NCBI GenBank assembly: GCA_017407365.1 | Contig: JAFQWR010000050.1 | Location: 1-15,261 of the forward strand | Length of the DNA: 15,261 nt | Direction: 5' to 3' | DNA from: Clostridia bacterium | Lineage (GTDB): Bacteria; Bacillota; Clostridia; Christensenellales; HGM11417 | Notes under the pieces: generated by a model | Seen by the model: the letters and a program-made list of their open reading frames with translations, nothing else | The model's database searches: none | What the model was told of the DNA's origin: nothing | Shown: positions 1 to 6,281 of the stretch, one piece after another | Numbering within the stretch: position 1 is the first letter of the stretch | Layout of the letters: each line of letters begins with the position of its first letter | Position numbers and translations under genes: made by a program

Positions 1-32
1 ATCTGTTCAATTGCAAGTATTAATGCTCCCAT
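1..32 (-). CDS. Start of an unidentified gene, cut by the window edge
   Basis: On the minus strand an AGGAG ribosome site (39-43) lies six bases before an ATG at 30-32, which opens a frame reading MGALILAIEQ before the window ends. It follows the PduS-like gene by about 40 bases with no terminator between, so it is probably the next gene of the microcompartment operon. In related loci a trimeric (BMC-T, PduT-like) shell protein often sits beside PduS, and an A-L-x-x-I-E-like start is loosely compatible with a BMC domain, but ten residues are not enough to assign a family. The existence of the gene is well supported; its identity is not. Confidence 0.6.
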   Translation of the reverse strand, partial: MGALILAIEQ

Positions 33-74
33 ATTTTTCTCCTGACAAGCAATTTTGAATATATTTTTAAAAAA

Positions 75-1265
75 TTAATCTTTTATTTCAGTTGTCCAGT
101 CTTCATCCCAGGGATAACGGATACGAAGCTTTTTGCCCTGATAATTGACTGGCGTGATAGGAGCAGGATGCTGATATTTTGCAAGATCCAATCTGCTTTC
201 CAAACGCTCCTCGGGAACAAGTCTTCCCGGGCGTTGAGGAAGCGGCTTGCAGTCTTTCATCACAATAGGTTTAACGCCTTCAGCACGAAGAGAGCTTTTG
301 CATACAGAAAGAAGAAGACGAGGCGAAAGACCTTGCATACAAGCATAGCTTTCGCACAGACCGCAGGAGCTGCAATATAACGCATTGAAATACACATCGG
401 TGTTTTTCAGATTACGGTTTGCAACTGCGTTCATAAACTTTGATGGATCAATGGGGTGACCGAGCATATGTCTTGAGCATAAATCGGTACACATATGACA
501 TTGACAGCAGGCGGACGCTGCTCTGCGGATGTCAATTTCCGGTCTTCTCAGCTTAGAGCGTACAACCTGATGATCACGGGGTAAAACAAGAATAGCATTG
601 GTTGTTTTGGTGATTGGGTCTAACGGATTTGCAATAACACCCATCATGGGGCCGCCAACAATATACACGGCATCCTCTACCGTTTCACCGCCACAAAGCT
701 CAACCGCCTCTTTTAAGGAGGAACCAAGAGGCATCCAGACGGTTTTGGGATTTTTGACAGCGGCAGATACCGTGATAAGCTTATGCGTTACAGGTTCATC
801 AAAAAACAGTGCGCGGTATCCGTTGTAAACGGTTTCTACATTGCTGACAATGACGCCGCATTGCAGGGGTAAGCCGCCTGCGGGTACAACTCTTCCGGTG
901 CATTCATAAATAAGAACAACCTCATCACCCATGGGATAGGTGCTGGAAAGCTCCTTGATGCATACACCGTATTCATCAGCATAGCGCTTTAACGCCTGAA
1001 CGGTTTGCGTGTATTCCGCTTTAACTCCAACGATACAATGGGTAATGCCAATTTCTTTTGCAACCATCGAAAGGGCGTGCAAAATCTCCTCTGCTTTTTC
1101 TGCGAGGAGTTGACGGTGAAGGGTAAGCAGGGGCTCGCATTCTGCACAGTTCAGAATAATCGTATCTGCGCCCTTTGCAAGCTTGGCATAGGATGGAAAA
1201 CCTGCTCCTCCTGCGCCTACAACACCGTTTTGCTGTAATTTAGTTTTTATCAGTGATAAATCCAT
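75..1265 (-). CDS. pduS: PduS/RnfC-like flavo-iron-sulfur electron carrier of the microcompartment
   Basis: This 396-residue protein resembles PduS and the RnfC/NuoF group. Near the N terminus (residues 17-24) is the glycine-rich GAGGAGFP motif of the flavin/NADH-binding fold, followed by an SLBB-type middle region. Two ferredoxin-like cysteine groups follow: C253-x2-C256-x2-C259-x3-C263 and C298-x2-C301-x2-C304-x4-C309, each fit to hold a [4Fe-4S] cluster. In the vitamin B12 Pdu system PduS is a cobalamin reductase; here the dehydratase is a glycyl radical enzyme and needs no B12, so it more likely moves electrons, for example to the activase cluster or to regenerate NAD inside the shell (inference). 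The start was set at 1265 (MDLSLIKTKL), which has AGGAA five bases upstream; the frame is open further upstream to 1310 but without a ribosome site. It is 73 bases downstream of the vertex-protein gene, with a hairpin between. Confidence 0.85.
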   Translation of the reverse strand: MDLSLIKTKLQQNGVVGAGGAGFPSYAKLAKGADTIILNCAECEPLLTLHRQLLAEKAEEILHALSMVAKEIGITHCIVGVKAEYTQTVQALKRYADEYGVCIKELSSTYPMGDEVVLIYECTGRVVPAGGLPLQCGVIVSNVETVYNGYRALFFDEPVTHKLITVSAAVKNPKTVWMPLGSSLKEAVELCGGETVEDAVYIVGGPMMGVIANPLDPITKTTNAILVLPRDHQVVRSKLRRPEIDIRRAASACCQCHMCTDLCSRHMLGHPIDPSKFMNAVANRNLKNTDVYFNALYCSSCGLCESYACMQGLSPRLLLSVCKSSLRAEGVKPIVMKDCKPLPQRPGRLVPEERLESRLDLAKYQHPAPITPVNYQGKKLRIRYPWDEDWTTEIKD

Positions 1266-1301
1266 GAAAGTTCCTAAATTAGTTTTTGCAAAATAAAGCA
1301 T

Positions 1302-1329
1302 AAACCGCACTTAAAAAATAAGGCGGTTT
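1302..1329 (-). promoter_or_regulatory. Intergenic stem-loop between vertex-protein and PduS-like genes
   Basis: On the transcript AAACCGC pairs perfectly with GCGGUUU, and an inner CUUA/UAAG pairing past one bulged base leaves a five-U loop. The downstream side is only weakly U-rich (UUUAUGCUUUAUUUUG), so it is not a textbook terminator. It could be a leaky attenuator or an mRNA stability or processing element lowering expression of the PduS-like gene relative to shell genes. The pairing is seen directly; the role is inference. Confidence 0.5.
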
Positions 1330-1338
1330 GATAAAAGA

Positions 1339-1596
1339 CTACTCTAATTCAGAGCCATCGTCTATAATACCGACGATAGCCGCATCTACAGGGGCAACGG
1401 GGTTATCCACACGTGCTGCACTACCCGTAGCAACAAGAACGTATTCGCCAATACCTGCACCTACCTTATCTACAGCAACAAGCTTGCTGGGAACCTTCAG
1501 GCTGGGAATAGGCTCAACAATCATAAATTTATTGCCCTTCAAATCTTCGCATTTGCGCGTGGATACTACTGATCCGACAACTTTTCCGATAACCAT
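1339..1596 (-). CDS. EutN/CcmL-type pentameric shell vertex protein (BMC-P)
   Basis: This 85-residue protein has the full length and look of the EutN/CcmL/PduN family: it starts MVIGKVVGSVVSTRK, has the central strand region ending in DKVGAGIGEYVLVATGSAAR, and closes with VDAAIVGIIDDGSEL. Family members form pentamers that cap the twelve vertices of the polyhedral shell. The ribosome site AAGGAG overlaps the PduL stop codon (TAAGGAG) five bases before the ATG, so translation is probably coupled to pduL. A single vertex gene is visible in this window, in contrast to some compartments that carry several. Confidence 0.93.
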   Translation of the reverse strand: MVIGKVVGSVVSTRKCEDLKGNKFMIVEPIPSLKVPSKLVAVDKVGAGIGEYVLVATGSAARVDNPVAPVDAAIVGIIDDGSELE

Positions 1597-1605
1597 AAAA
1601 ACTCC

Positions 1606-2244
1606 TTACAGCTTGACGATGGTGCCAACAGTGCCGCAACCGATTTTGGCGGCATTGGCTTCATCTGTATCAATATGCATTTCTAAGGTAAAGGTGGGAT
1701 GCACACGAATCTGTACGTTATTGAACATAGTCGCGCGCTCGTCGTCTACTTTTACAGAAACGATATCGCCATCCTTAACCGAAGCGGCCTCAGCATCCTT
1801 GGGCGACATATGAATATGACGCTTTGCGATGATACAGCCTTCCTTCAAATATACAACGCCTTTGGGACCGACTACTGCAATAGGTGCAGAGCCTTCCACG
1901 TTACCCGATTCTCTGATGGGGGCTTTAATGCCCAGCTTGATGGCATCGGTGGCGGAAATTTCAACCTGAGATTGTTTTCTGACAGGACCTAACACACGTA
2001 CATTTTCAATGGCACGAAGCTTTAAGCCAACGATGGTTACACATTCGTTAGCCGCATACTGACCACCCATAAGCTCCTTCTTTTTGGTTAAGGTGTAGCC
2101 TGCGCCAAATAAAGCTTCTACGTGCTCCTGTGTGAGATGAATATGGCGCGCCGAAACTCCGATGGGCACCTTGTAGCCATCGTTTGCCTGAGCGGATAGC
2201 GCCTCTAAAACCAATTTGGTAATTTCTTCAATACTACGTTCCAT
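1606..2244 (-). CDS. pduL: Phosphate propanoyltransferase PduL with N-terminal encapsulation peptide
   Basis: PduL converts propionyl-CoA and phosphate to propionyl-phosphate and free CoA, recycling CoA inside the microcompartment and feeding ATP synthesis by an acyl kinase outside. The 212-residue protein shows the family's zinc-binding signatures: SARHIHL (H34, H36), KRHIHMS (H143, H145) and EMHIDTDEANA (H190), plus a GPVRKQSQVE segment containing R89, in the region that binds substrate phosphate in PduL structures. Residues 1-16 (MERSIEEITKLVLEAL) form an amphipathic helix that matches the encapsulation peptides of the other cargo enzymes in this locus, so it is probably luminal. A linker of about ten residues follows. 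Its ribosome site GGAGAG is partly buried in a small hairpin (2245-2257), which could lower its translation. Confidence 0.95.
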   Translation of the reverse strand: MERSIEEITKLVLEALSAQANDGYKVPIGVSARHIHLTQEHVEALFGAGYTLTKKKELMGGQYAANECVTIVGLKLRAIENVRVLGPVRKQSQVEISATDAIKLGIKAPIRESGNVEGSAPIAVVGPKGVVYLKEGCIIAKRHIHMSPKDAEAASVKDGDIVSVKVDDERATMFNNVQIRVHPTFTLEMHIDTDEANAAKIGCGTVGTIVKL

Positions 2245-2257
2245 ACGGACTCTCCGT
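2245..2257 (-). promoter_or_regulatory. Hairpin covering the pduL ribosome binding site
   Basis: Directly before the pduL ATG the transcript reads ACGGA GAG UCCGU. The five-base arms are perfectly complementary and the left arm holds most of the Shine-Dalgarno sequence GGAGAG. The loop is only three bases and the stem short, so the structure is marginal, but it would reduce ribosome access. Pairing is seen; an effect on translation is inferred. Confidence 0.4.
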
Positions 2258-2302
2258 AATTATTTAACCGATAGCATTCGGTAAAAAGGGAATACAAAGC
2301 CA

Positions 2303-2332
2303 TGTCGGGGCAGATTTCACTCCGCCTCGACA
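2303..2332 (-). promoter_or_regulatory. Intergenic stem-loop upstream of pduL
   Basis: In the 122-base gap between the PduA-like shell gene and pduL the transcript forms UGUCG-A-GGCGGA, loop GUGAAA, UCUGCC-C-CGACA: eleven pairs including one G-U, with one A-C mismatch. No U-run follows, so it is not an intrinsic terminator. A smaller hairpin (ACCGA/UCGGU, 2267-2282) lies nearer pduL. Such a stem could protect the 3' end of the abundant shell message after processing and so separate shell from enzyme expression (inference). Confidence 0.5.
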
Positions 2333-2366
2333 TATACTCTGTAAAAAAATGGTTCTCTGCTTAAGC

Positions 2367-2645
2367 TTATTTAATAGCGGGCAGAATTTTTTCCACGTCG
2401 TTGTGGGGACGGGGAATAACGTGGGTAGCAACCAATTCGCCAAGACGAGAAGCGTTGCTTGCACCTGCTTCAACAGCAGACTTAACTGCACCAACGTCGC
2501 CACGAACCATAACGGTTACTAAGCCGGAGCCGATTTTTTCGGTGCCGATCAGCGTTACGTTAGCTGCCTTAACCATGGAATCTGCTGCTTCGATAGCTGC
2601 AACTAAACCTCTGGTTTCAACCATACCTAATGCTTCCTGTGCCAT
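2367..2645 (-). CDS. BMC-H hexameric shell protein, PduA/PduJ type
   Basis: This 92-residue single-BMC-domain protein is a canonical shell hexamer: start MAQEALGMVETRGLVAAIEA, pore-loop motif TEKIGSGLVTV around residues 35-45, RGDVGAVKSAVEAG, and the conserved end HVIPRPHNDVEKILP. The KIGSG loop lines the central pore of PduA-like hexamers that pass small polar metabolites such as propanediol. GGAGG lies nine bases before the ATG. It is a close paralogue of the shell protein encoded at 3018-3293: a hand alignment gives 15 differences in 91 positions, and the pore region is identical. With that partner it probably forms the main facets. Confidence 0.95.
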   Translation of the reverse strand: MAQEALGMVETRGLVAAIEAADSMVKAANVTLIGTEKIGSGLVTVMVRGDVGAVKSAVEAGASNASRLGELVATHVIPRPHNDVEKILPAIK

Positions 2646-2706
2646 AAGAGAATACCTCCAAAAAATTTACAAATTTAGATTTTTTTTATAGATAAGCATT
2701 TCGTGC

Positions 2707-3003
2707 TTATTTTTCTTTTTTTGCCAGCCTTGCCGCACTCAAAGCAAGCATTTTCCACGTTTCCTCGTGCGGATTGGCAATCACGGCGTGGGCGTTGGGC
2801 TTTTTGATTGCCCGCTCGCACGCCACCTCGACGGCTTGCTGAACGGCAGCCACCTCGCCCTCTACAACAAGGGTGACCAATCTGCCGCCAAGCTTACGCT
2901 CCCATGTGACCAACTGAACCGAAGCTGTTTTGCACATGAGATCAAGCGCATCCATCGCTGCCGCTACGCCGGATATTTCAATGAATCCAAGCGCGTTTCG
3001 CAT
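2707..3003 (-). CDS. Divergent BMC-H shell protein
   Basis: This 98-residue protein has a single BMC domain (MRNALGFIEISGVAAAMDAL, VTLVVEGEVAAVQQAVEVA, HAVIANPHEETW) but differs from the PduA-like pair in key places. The pore segment reads WERKLGGRLVTL instead of the KIGSG type, which puts two basic residues near the pore, and the C terminus ends in a basic tail (ARLAKKEK). The ribosome site AAGGAAGG overlaps the stop of the preceding shell gene. It is probably a minor facet hexamer with different pore or assembly properties. The BMC assignment is firm; any special role is inferred. Confidence 0.9.
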   Translation of the reverse strand: MRNALGFIEISGVAAAMDALDLMCKTASVQLVTWERKLGGRLVTLVVEGEVAAVQQAVEVACERAIKKPNAHAVIANPHEETWKMLALSAARLAKKEK

Positions 3004-3017
3004 AACTTATTCCTTCC

Positions 3018-3293
3018 TTAGATCTTAGGCAGAATGCCTTCTACATCGTTATGAGGACGGGGAATTACGTGAGAAGCAACGAGCTCGCCCAAACGGGAAG
3101 CAGCAGCGGTGCCAACCTCAACGGCTGCCTTAACTGCGCCTACGTCGCCACGTACCATTACGGTAACAAGACCGCTACCGATTTTTTCGGTACCAACAAG
3201 GGTTACCTCAGCTGCCTTCGTCATTGCGTCTGCTGCCTCAATTGCTGCCGTAAGACCTCTGGTTTCAACCATACCAAGAGCAAGAAGTGCCAT
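3018..3293 (-). CDS. BMC-H hexameric shell protein, PduA/PduJ type (paralogue)
   Basis: This is a canonical 91-residue BMC-H protein, MALLALGMVETRGLTAAIEA to HNDVEGILPKI, with the KIGSG pore loop. The start at 3293 is chosen because GGAGG stands eight bases upstream and the protein then matches the family N terminus. The frame is open upstream to a further ATG (about 3353) that would add a lysine-rich leader MAKKSINPTKKSEEISEVKK; no clear ribosome site precedes that ATG. The gene is the near-duplicate of the shell gene at 2367-2645, with the divergent BMC-H gene between them. Strong ribosome sites on both are consistent with high expression of facet proteins. Confidence 0.93.
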   Translation of the reverse strand: MALLALGMVETRGLTAAIEAADAMTKAAEVTLVGTEKIGSGLVTVMVRGDVGAVKAAVEVGTAAASRLGELVASHVIPRPHNDVEGILPKI

Positions 3294-3315
3294 TTTTTTT
3301 ACCTCCGAAATTTCT

Positions 3316-3333
3316 TCCGACTTCTTCGTCGGA
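3316..3333 (-). promoter_or_regulatory. Short stem-loop before the PduA-like shell gene
   Basis: The 64-base gap between two shell genes contains TCCGAC-GAAGAA-GTCGGA on the transcript strand, a six-pair stem with a six-base loop ending some 16 bases before the GGAGG ribosome site. It lies in sequence that could also be read as an in-frame N-terminal extension. It may affect mRNA processing or stability; the evidence is structural only and the stem is short. Confidence 0.3.
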
Positions 3334-3357
3334 TTGATAGATTTTTTTGCCATATGT

Positions 3358-3675
3358 TTAAGATTTATCAAAACCGCAAAGCTTTAACATCTTTTCGGTG
3401 TCGCCCGTAGGACGGGCAATAATATGCTTCGATACAACGCCTGAAACCTGTTTTGCAGCGATTTCACCGGCTTCAACTGCAGCGGTGACATCCTCTACGC
3501 TTCCTCTGTATTTTACCGTAATAAGCAAGGGAACAGGAAGCTTATCTGCATTAGCAGGCTTGTTGCGATCGAAGGGTTCTAACGTTACGTTGGCAGCCTT
3601 ACAGCCTGCGTCACCCGCAACAAAAGCGGCTACAAGACCGTAGACCTCCAGAAAACCTACCGCTTCACCCGCCAT
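3358..3675 (-). CDS. BMC-H shell protein with an enlarged, proline-rich pore loop
   Basis: This 105-residue protein has one BMC domain: MAGEAVGFLEVYGLVAAFVAGDAGCKAAN-type start split here for length, a GSVEDVTAAVEAGEIAAKQV helix and the ending HIIARPTGDTEKML. Between the first helix and the central strand, where PduA-like hexamers have TEKIGSG, it carries a longer segment EPFDRNKPANADKLPVPL that should change the shape and charge of the pore. The start at 3675 has GTGAGG five bases upstream, overlapping the alcohol dehydrogenase stop codon; a TTG at 3696 would add seven residues but lies inside the preceding gene. It probably forms a specialised hexamer for a bulkier or charged metabolite, which is inference. 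Confidence 0.9.
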   Translation of the reverse strand: MAGEAVGFLEVYGLVAAFVAGDAGCKAANVTLEPFDRNKPANADKLPVPLLITVKYRGSVEDVTAAVEAGEIAAKQVSGVVSKHIIARPTGDTEKMLKLCGFDKS

Positions 3676-3682
3676 AAGTGCC

Positions 3683-4879
3683 TCACTTATTGACAACAGC
3701 GATCTTCAAGCCTGCCATTTTAAGGTTGGTTTTGAAGGCTTCGTCAATTTCTTCAAGAGGATAGGTGTGCGTAACGAGCTTTTCTAAGGGTAAGCCAATG
3801 CCCTTTGCTCTTTTAATAAAATCAAACGTAGTAGCATAATCGCGGAGCGTATAAACCCACGAGCCAACAAGAGTGATTTCTTTTGCGCAAAGATCGAAGT
3901 GGGGGTTGATGGTTGCATCGCCACCGTTGATGAAGAAGCCAAGCTCGCAAAGTCCGCCGCCGTTACGGATAAACTTGTATACGTTAGCGTGCGCTAAGGG
4001 AGAGCCTGTGCATTGGAATGCAAAATCTGCAAGTCTTCCGCCAACAGCATCCTTTACAGCAGCTGCAAGCGCGTCAATGCCCTTATGCTCCTTAAAGTTA
4101 ACCGTTTTATTTGCACCCATCTGCATAGCAAAGTCAAGACGTTGCTGTTCACCATCTACTGCGATGATGTTTTCAATACCCATGGTGCGTAAAACTGCAA
4201 TGCAAATCAGACCGATGGGACCGCAGCCCTGAACGACAACGGGACTGTTAAAGCGTAAAATACCGGTGGTTTTTGCGCGCTCAACAGCGTGAACAAGTAC
4301 AGCGCAGGGCTCAATCAGAATACGCGAGGTGAGATCAAGCTCGCTTACATTGAATACGGTGGAGCCCTTGCGGATCAGAATATAATCTGCAAACCAACCG
4401 TTTAAGTGCTTGTCGTCATCGGGAAGCAAGCCGTATACGCTGGAATCACCCACATTCTGCTTATTCAGATCGTACATGGTGATGGAGGGATCATCGGGGA
4501 AAATCATACAGGTGACAACCTTATCGCCAACCTTTAAGGGCTTACCTGCGCTGTCCCATTTAACCTTTGCGCCCATTTTTACAATTTCACCCGTACCCTC
4601 ATGGCCTAAAACAACGGGAATCAGACCAAAGGGATCGCGCTTATATTCGTGTGCATCCGTGCCGCAAACACCGCAGCCTTCCACTTTAACGAGAATATCC
4701 TCTTCACCAACCTCGGGCATGGGATATTCGCGTAACTCAAACTTTTCTTTATCTACAAGCATAGCAACCTTGCATTTTGCAGGAATTGCCTTTGCAGCGG
4801 CGGGAGCTTCCTTAGCACCACCCGACCAAAGCTCGCTTAAAACCTTTTTTACAATTTCTTCAACTTGTTTGTTTTCCAT
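3683..4879 (-). CDS. Zinc-type (MDR) alcohol dehydrogenase with N-terminal encapsulation peptide
   Basis: This 398-residue medium-chain dehydrogenase probably reduces propionaldehyde to 1-propanol, regenerating NAD for the aldehyde dehydrogenase inside the shell; it may also act on lactaldehyde. Residues 1-18 (MENKQVEEIVKKVLSELW) are an encapsulation helix followed by an Ala/Pro-rich linker. The GroES-like domain carries GCGVCGTDAHEY (C72) and GHEGTGE (H93, E94), and C192 in EPCAV completes a plausible catalytic zinc site. The Rossmann motif QGCGPIGLI is near 217-224, and an acidic residue at D242 suggests NAD(H). The four-cysteine structural zinc lobe common in this family is missing: residues 95-170 hold only one cysteine. 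B12-type Pdu loci use the iron enzyme PduQ instead. AAGGAG precedes the ATG by six bases. Confidence 0.88.
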   Translation of the reverse strand: MENKQVEEIVKKVLSELWSGGAKEAPAAAKAIPAKCKVAMLVDKEKFELREYPMPEVGEEDILVKVEGCGVCGTDAHEYKRDPFGLIPVVLGHEGTGEIVKMGAKVKWDSAGKPLKVGDKVVTCMIFPDDPSITMYDLNKQNVGDSSVYGLLPDDDKHLNGWFADYILIRKGSTVFNVSELDLTSRILIEPCAVLVHAVERAKTTGILRFNSPVVVQGCGPIGLICIAVLRTMGIENIIAVDGEQQRLDFAMQMGANKTVNFKEHKGIDALAAAVKDAVGGRLADFAFQCTGSPLAHANVYKFIRNGGGLCELGFFINGGDATINPHFDLCAKEITLVGSWVYTLRDYATTFDFIKRAKGIGLPLEKLVTHTYPLEEIDEAFKTNLKMAGLKIAVVNK

Positions 4880-4892
4880 TGTTTACTCCTTA

Positions 4893-6281
4893 TCAGCGAA
4901 TGCAAAGGCTTTCTGCCATGGTGCATCTTCTGCGCTTGGTAAAGGTGGAAGCAGATGTCAGACCCTCGCCTGTTCTGCTTGCAATGGTGAAGGTACAGAA
5001 GCCCTCACCGCCAAAGCCAAGTGCGGCATAGCTGGGTGCATTTTTTACCAGAATTGCGGTATCCAATGCTTTTGCATAACGCGTGATATTGTCGATATTT
5101 TTGGAATGAATGTGCGCAGAATGACGATTTCCGTGTTCAAGCCAGATTGCTTTTTCGAGTGCATCGTCAAAATCCTTTGCACGAACGATACCGAGAATGG
5201 GCATCATAAGCTCCTCAGCAATGAGAGGATGCTCCTTTTCGCCCTCAAAAATGATGCAACGGATGTTGCTGGGAACGGAAACACCGATCATACCGAGAAG
5301 CGTTCTTGCATCTCTGCCGACGCATTTGCGGTTCAGACCCTTAGGTGTTAAAACAGTTGCAATCAGCTTATCCTGCTCTTCCTTAGAAGCAAGATAACAG
5401 CCTTGCTCCGTTACCATATAATGAATCAGCTCATCACAAACGGAGGATACTGCAACAACCTCTTTTTCTGCAATACAGGGAAGGTTGTTATCAAACGTAC
5501 ATCCGTTTACGATATCCTCTGCCGCCTTGCGTACATCAGCGGTAGCATCCACTAAGGCAGGGGGATTGCCCGCACCTGCACCGATACCGCGCTTACCCGA
5601 GGATAAAACAGCGGTAACTACGCCGGGGCCGCCTGTTGCAACAAGCAGGGGAATATCCTTATGCTTCATCATTACAGCACTGGAATCCATTGTGGGCTTT
5701 ACGAGAGAACAAGCAATGTTGCACGGACCGCCCTCTTCCATGCTCGCTTCATTTATCATGTTTACAGCAAAGTTACTCGTCTTAATTGCCGCAGGGTGGG
5801 GGTTAAACACCACCGTGTTACCGCCTGCAAGCATACCAATGGCGTTGCAAATAACCGTTTCGCTGGGGTTAGTGCAGGGGGTGATCGAGCCGATAACGCC
5901 AAAGGGGCCCATTTCTACAAGGGTAAGACCTCTGTCGCCCGACCATGCAACCGTGGTGATATCCTCGGTGCCCGGGGTGTTTTCTGCAACAAGACGGTGC
6001 TTTAAGATTTTATGCCCAACGTTTCCCATGCCTGTTTCTTCAACACCCATACGGGCCAAGATTTCGGCATTTTCAATCGTTTTACGGCGGATTTTACTAA
6101 TGATCTTTTCGCGCTGATCCATGCTCATGGTACGAACTACTGCCTGAGCCTTTTTTGCGGCTTCAATTGCCTCGTTCATATCCGTAAAGATACCAAACTG
6201 ACCGCTCGGTGCCTCTGTGAGATTGATACGCGTCATGACCTCTTTTACAATACTGCTGATCACGCTTTCGTCGATCGCCAT
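4893..6281 (-). CDS. pduP: CoA-acylating propionaldehyde dehydrogenase (PduP/EutE-like)
   Basis: It oxidises propionaldehyde with NAD and CoA to propionyl-CoA within the compartment. The 462-residue protein has an N-terminal amphipathic encapsulation helix (about residues 4-21, DESVISSIVKEVMTRINL), a linker, and then the aldehyde dehydrogenase fold with ITPCTNPSETVICNA (133-147), LLVATGGPG (212-220) and the catalytic cysteine C269 in FDNNLPCIAEKE. The start at 6281 is preferred because GGGAGG lies seven bases upstream; a TTG at 6296 would place that ribosome site inside the coding sequence. The gene start overlaps the end of the DUF336 gene by 22 bases, which implies coupled translation. The family call is firm; propionaldehyde as substrate follows from the dehydratase. 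Confidence 0.93.
   Translation of the reverse strand: MAIDESVISSIVKEVMTRINLTEAPSGQFGIFTDMNEAIEAAKKAQAVVRTMSMDQREKIISKIRRKTIENAEILARMGVEETGMGNVGHKILKHRLVAENTPGTEDITTVAWSGDRGLTLVEMGPFGVIGSITPCTNPSETVICNAIGMLAGGNTVVFNPHPAAIKTSNFAVNMINEASMEEGGPCNIACSLVKPTMDSSAVMMKHKDIPLLVATGGPGVVTAVLSSGKRGIGAGAGNPPALVDATADVRKAAEDIVNGCTFDNNLPCIAEKEVVAVSSVCDELIHYMVTEQGCYLASKEEQDKLIATVLTPKGLNRKCVGRDARTLLGMIGVSVPSNIRCIIFEGEKEHPLIAEELMMPILGIVRAKDFDDALEKAIWLEHGNRHSAHIHSKNIDNITRYAKALDTAILVKNAPSYAALGFGGEGFCTFTIASRTGEGLTSASTFTKRRRCTMAESLCIR

Noticed and set aside
2264..2503. Minus-strand frame overlapping the PduA-like gene and the gap to pduL
   Set aside because: Out of frame with a certain shell gene, low-complexity translation, no ribosome site; the non-coding part is better explained by hairpins.
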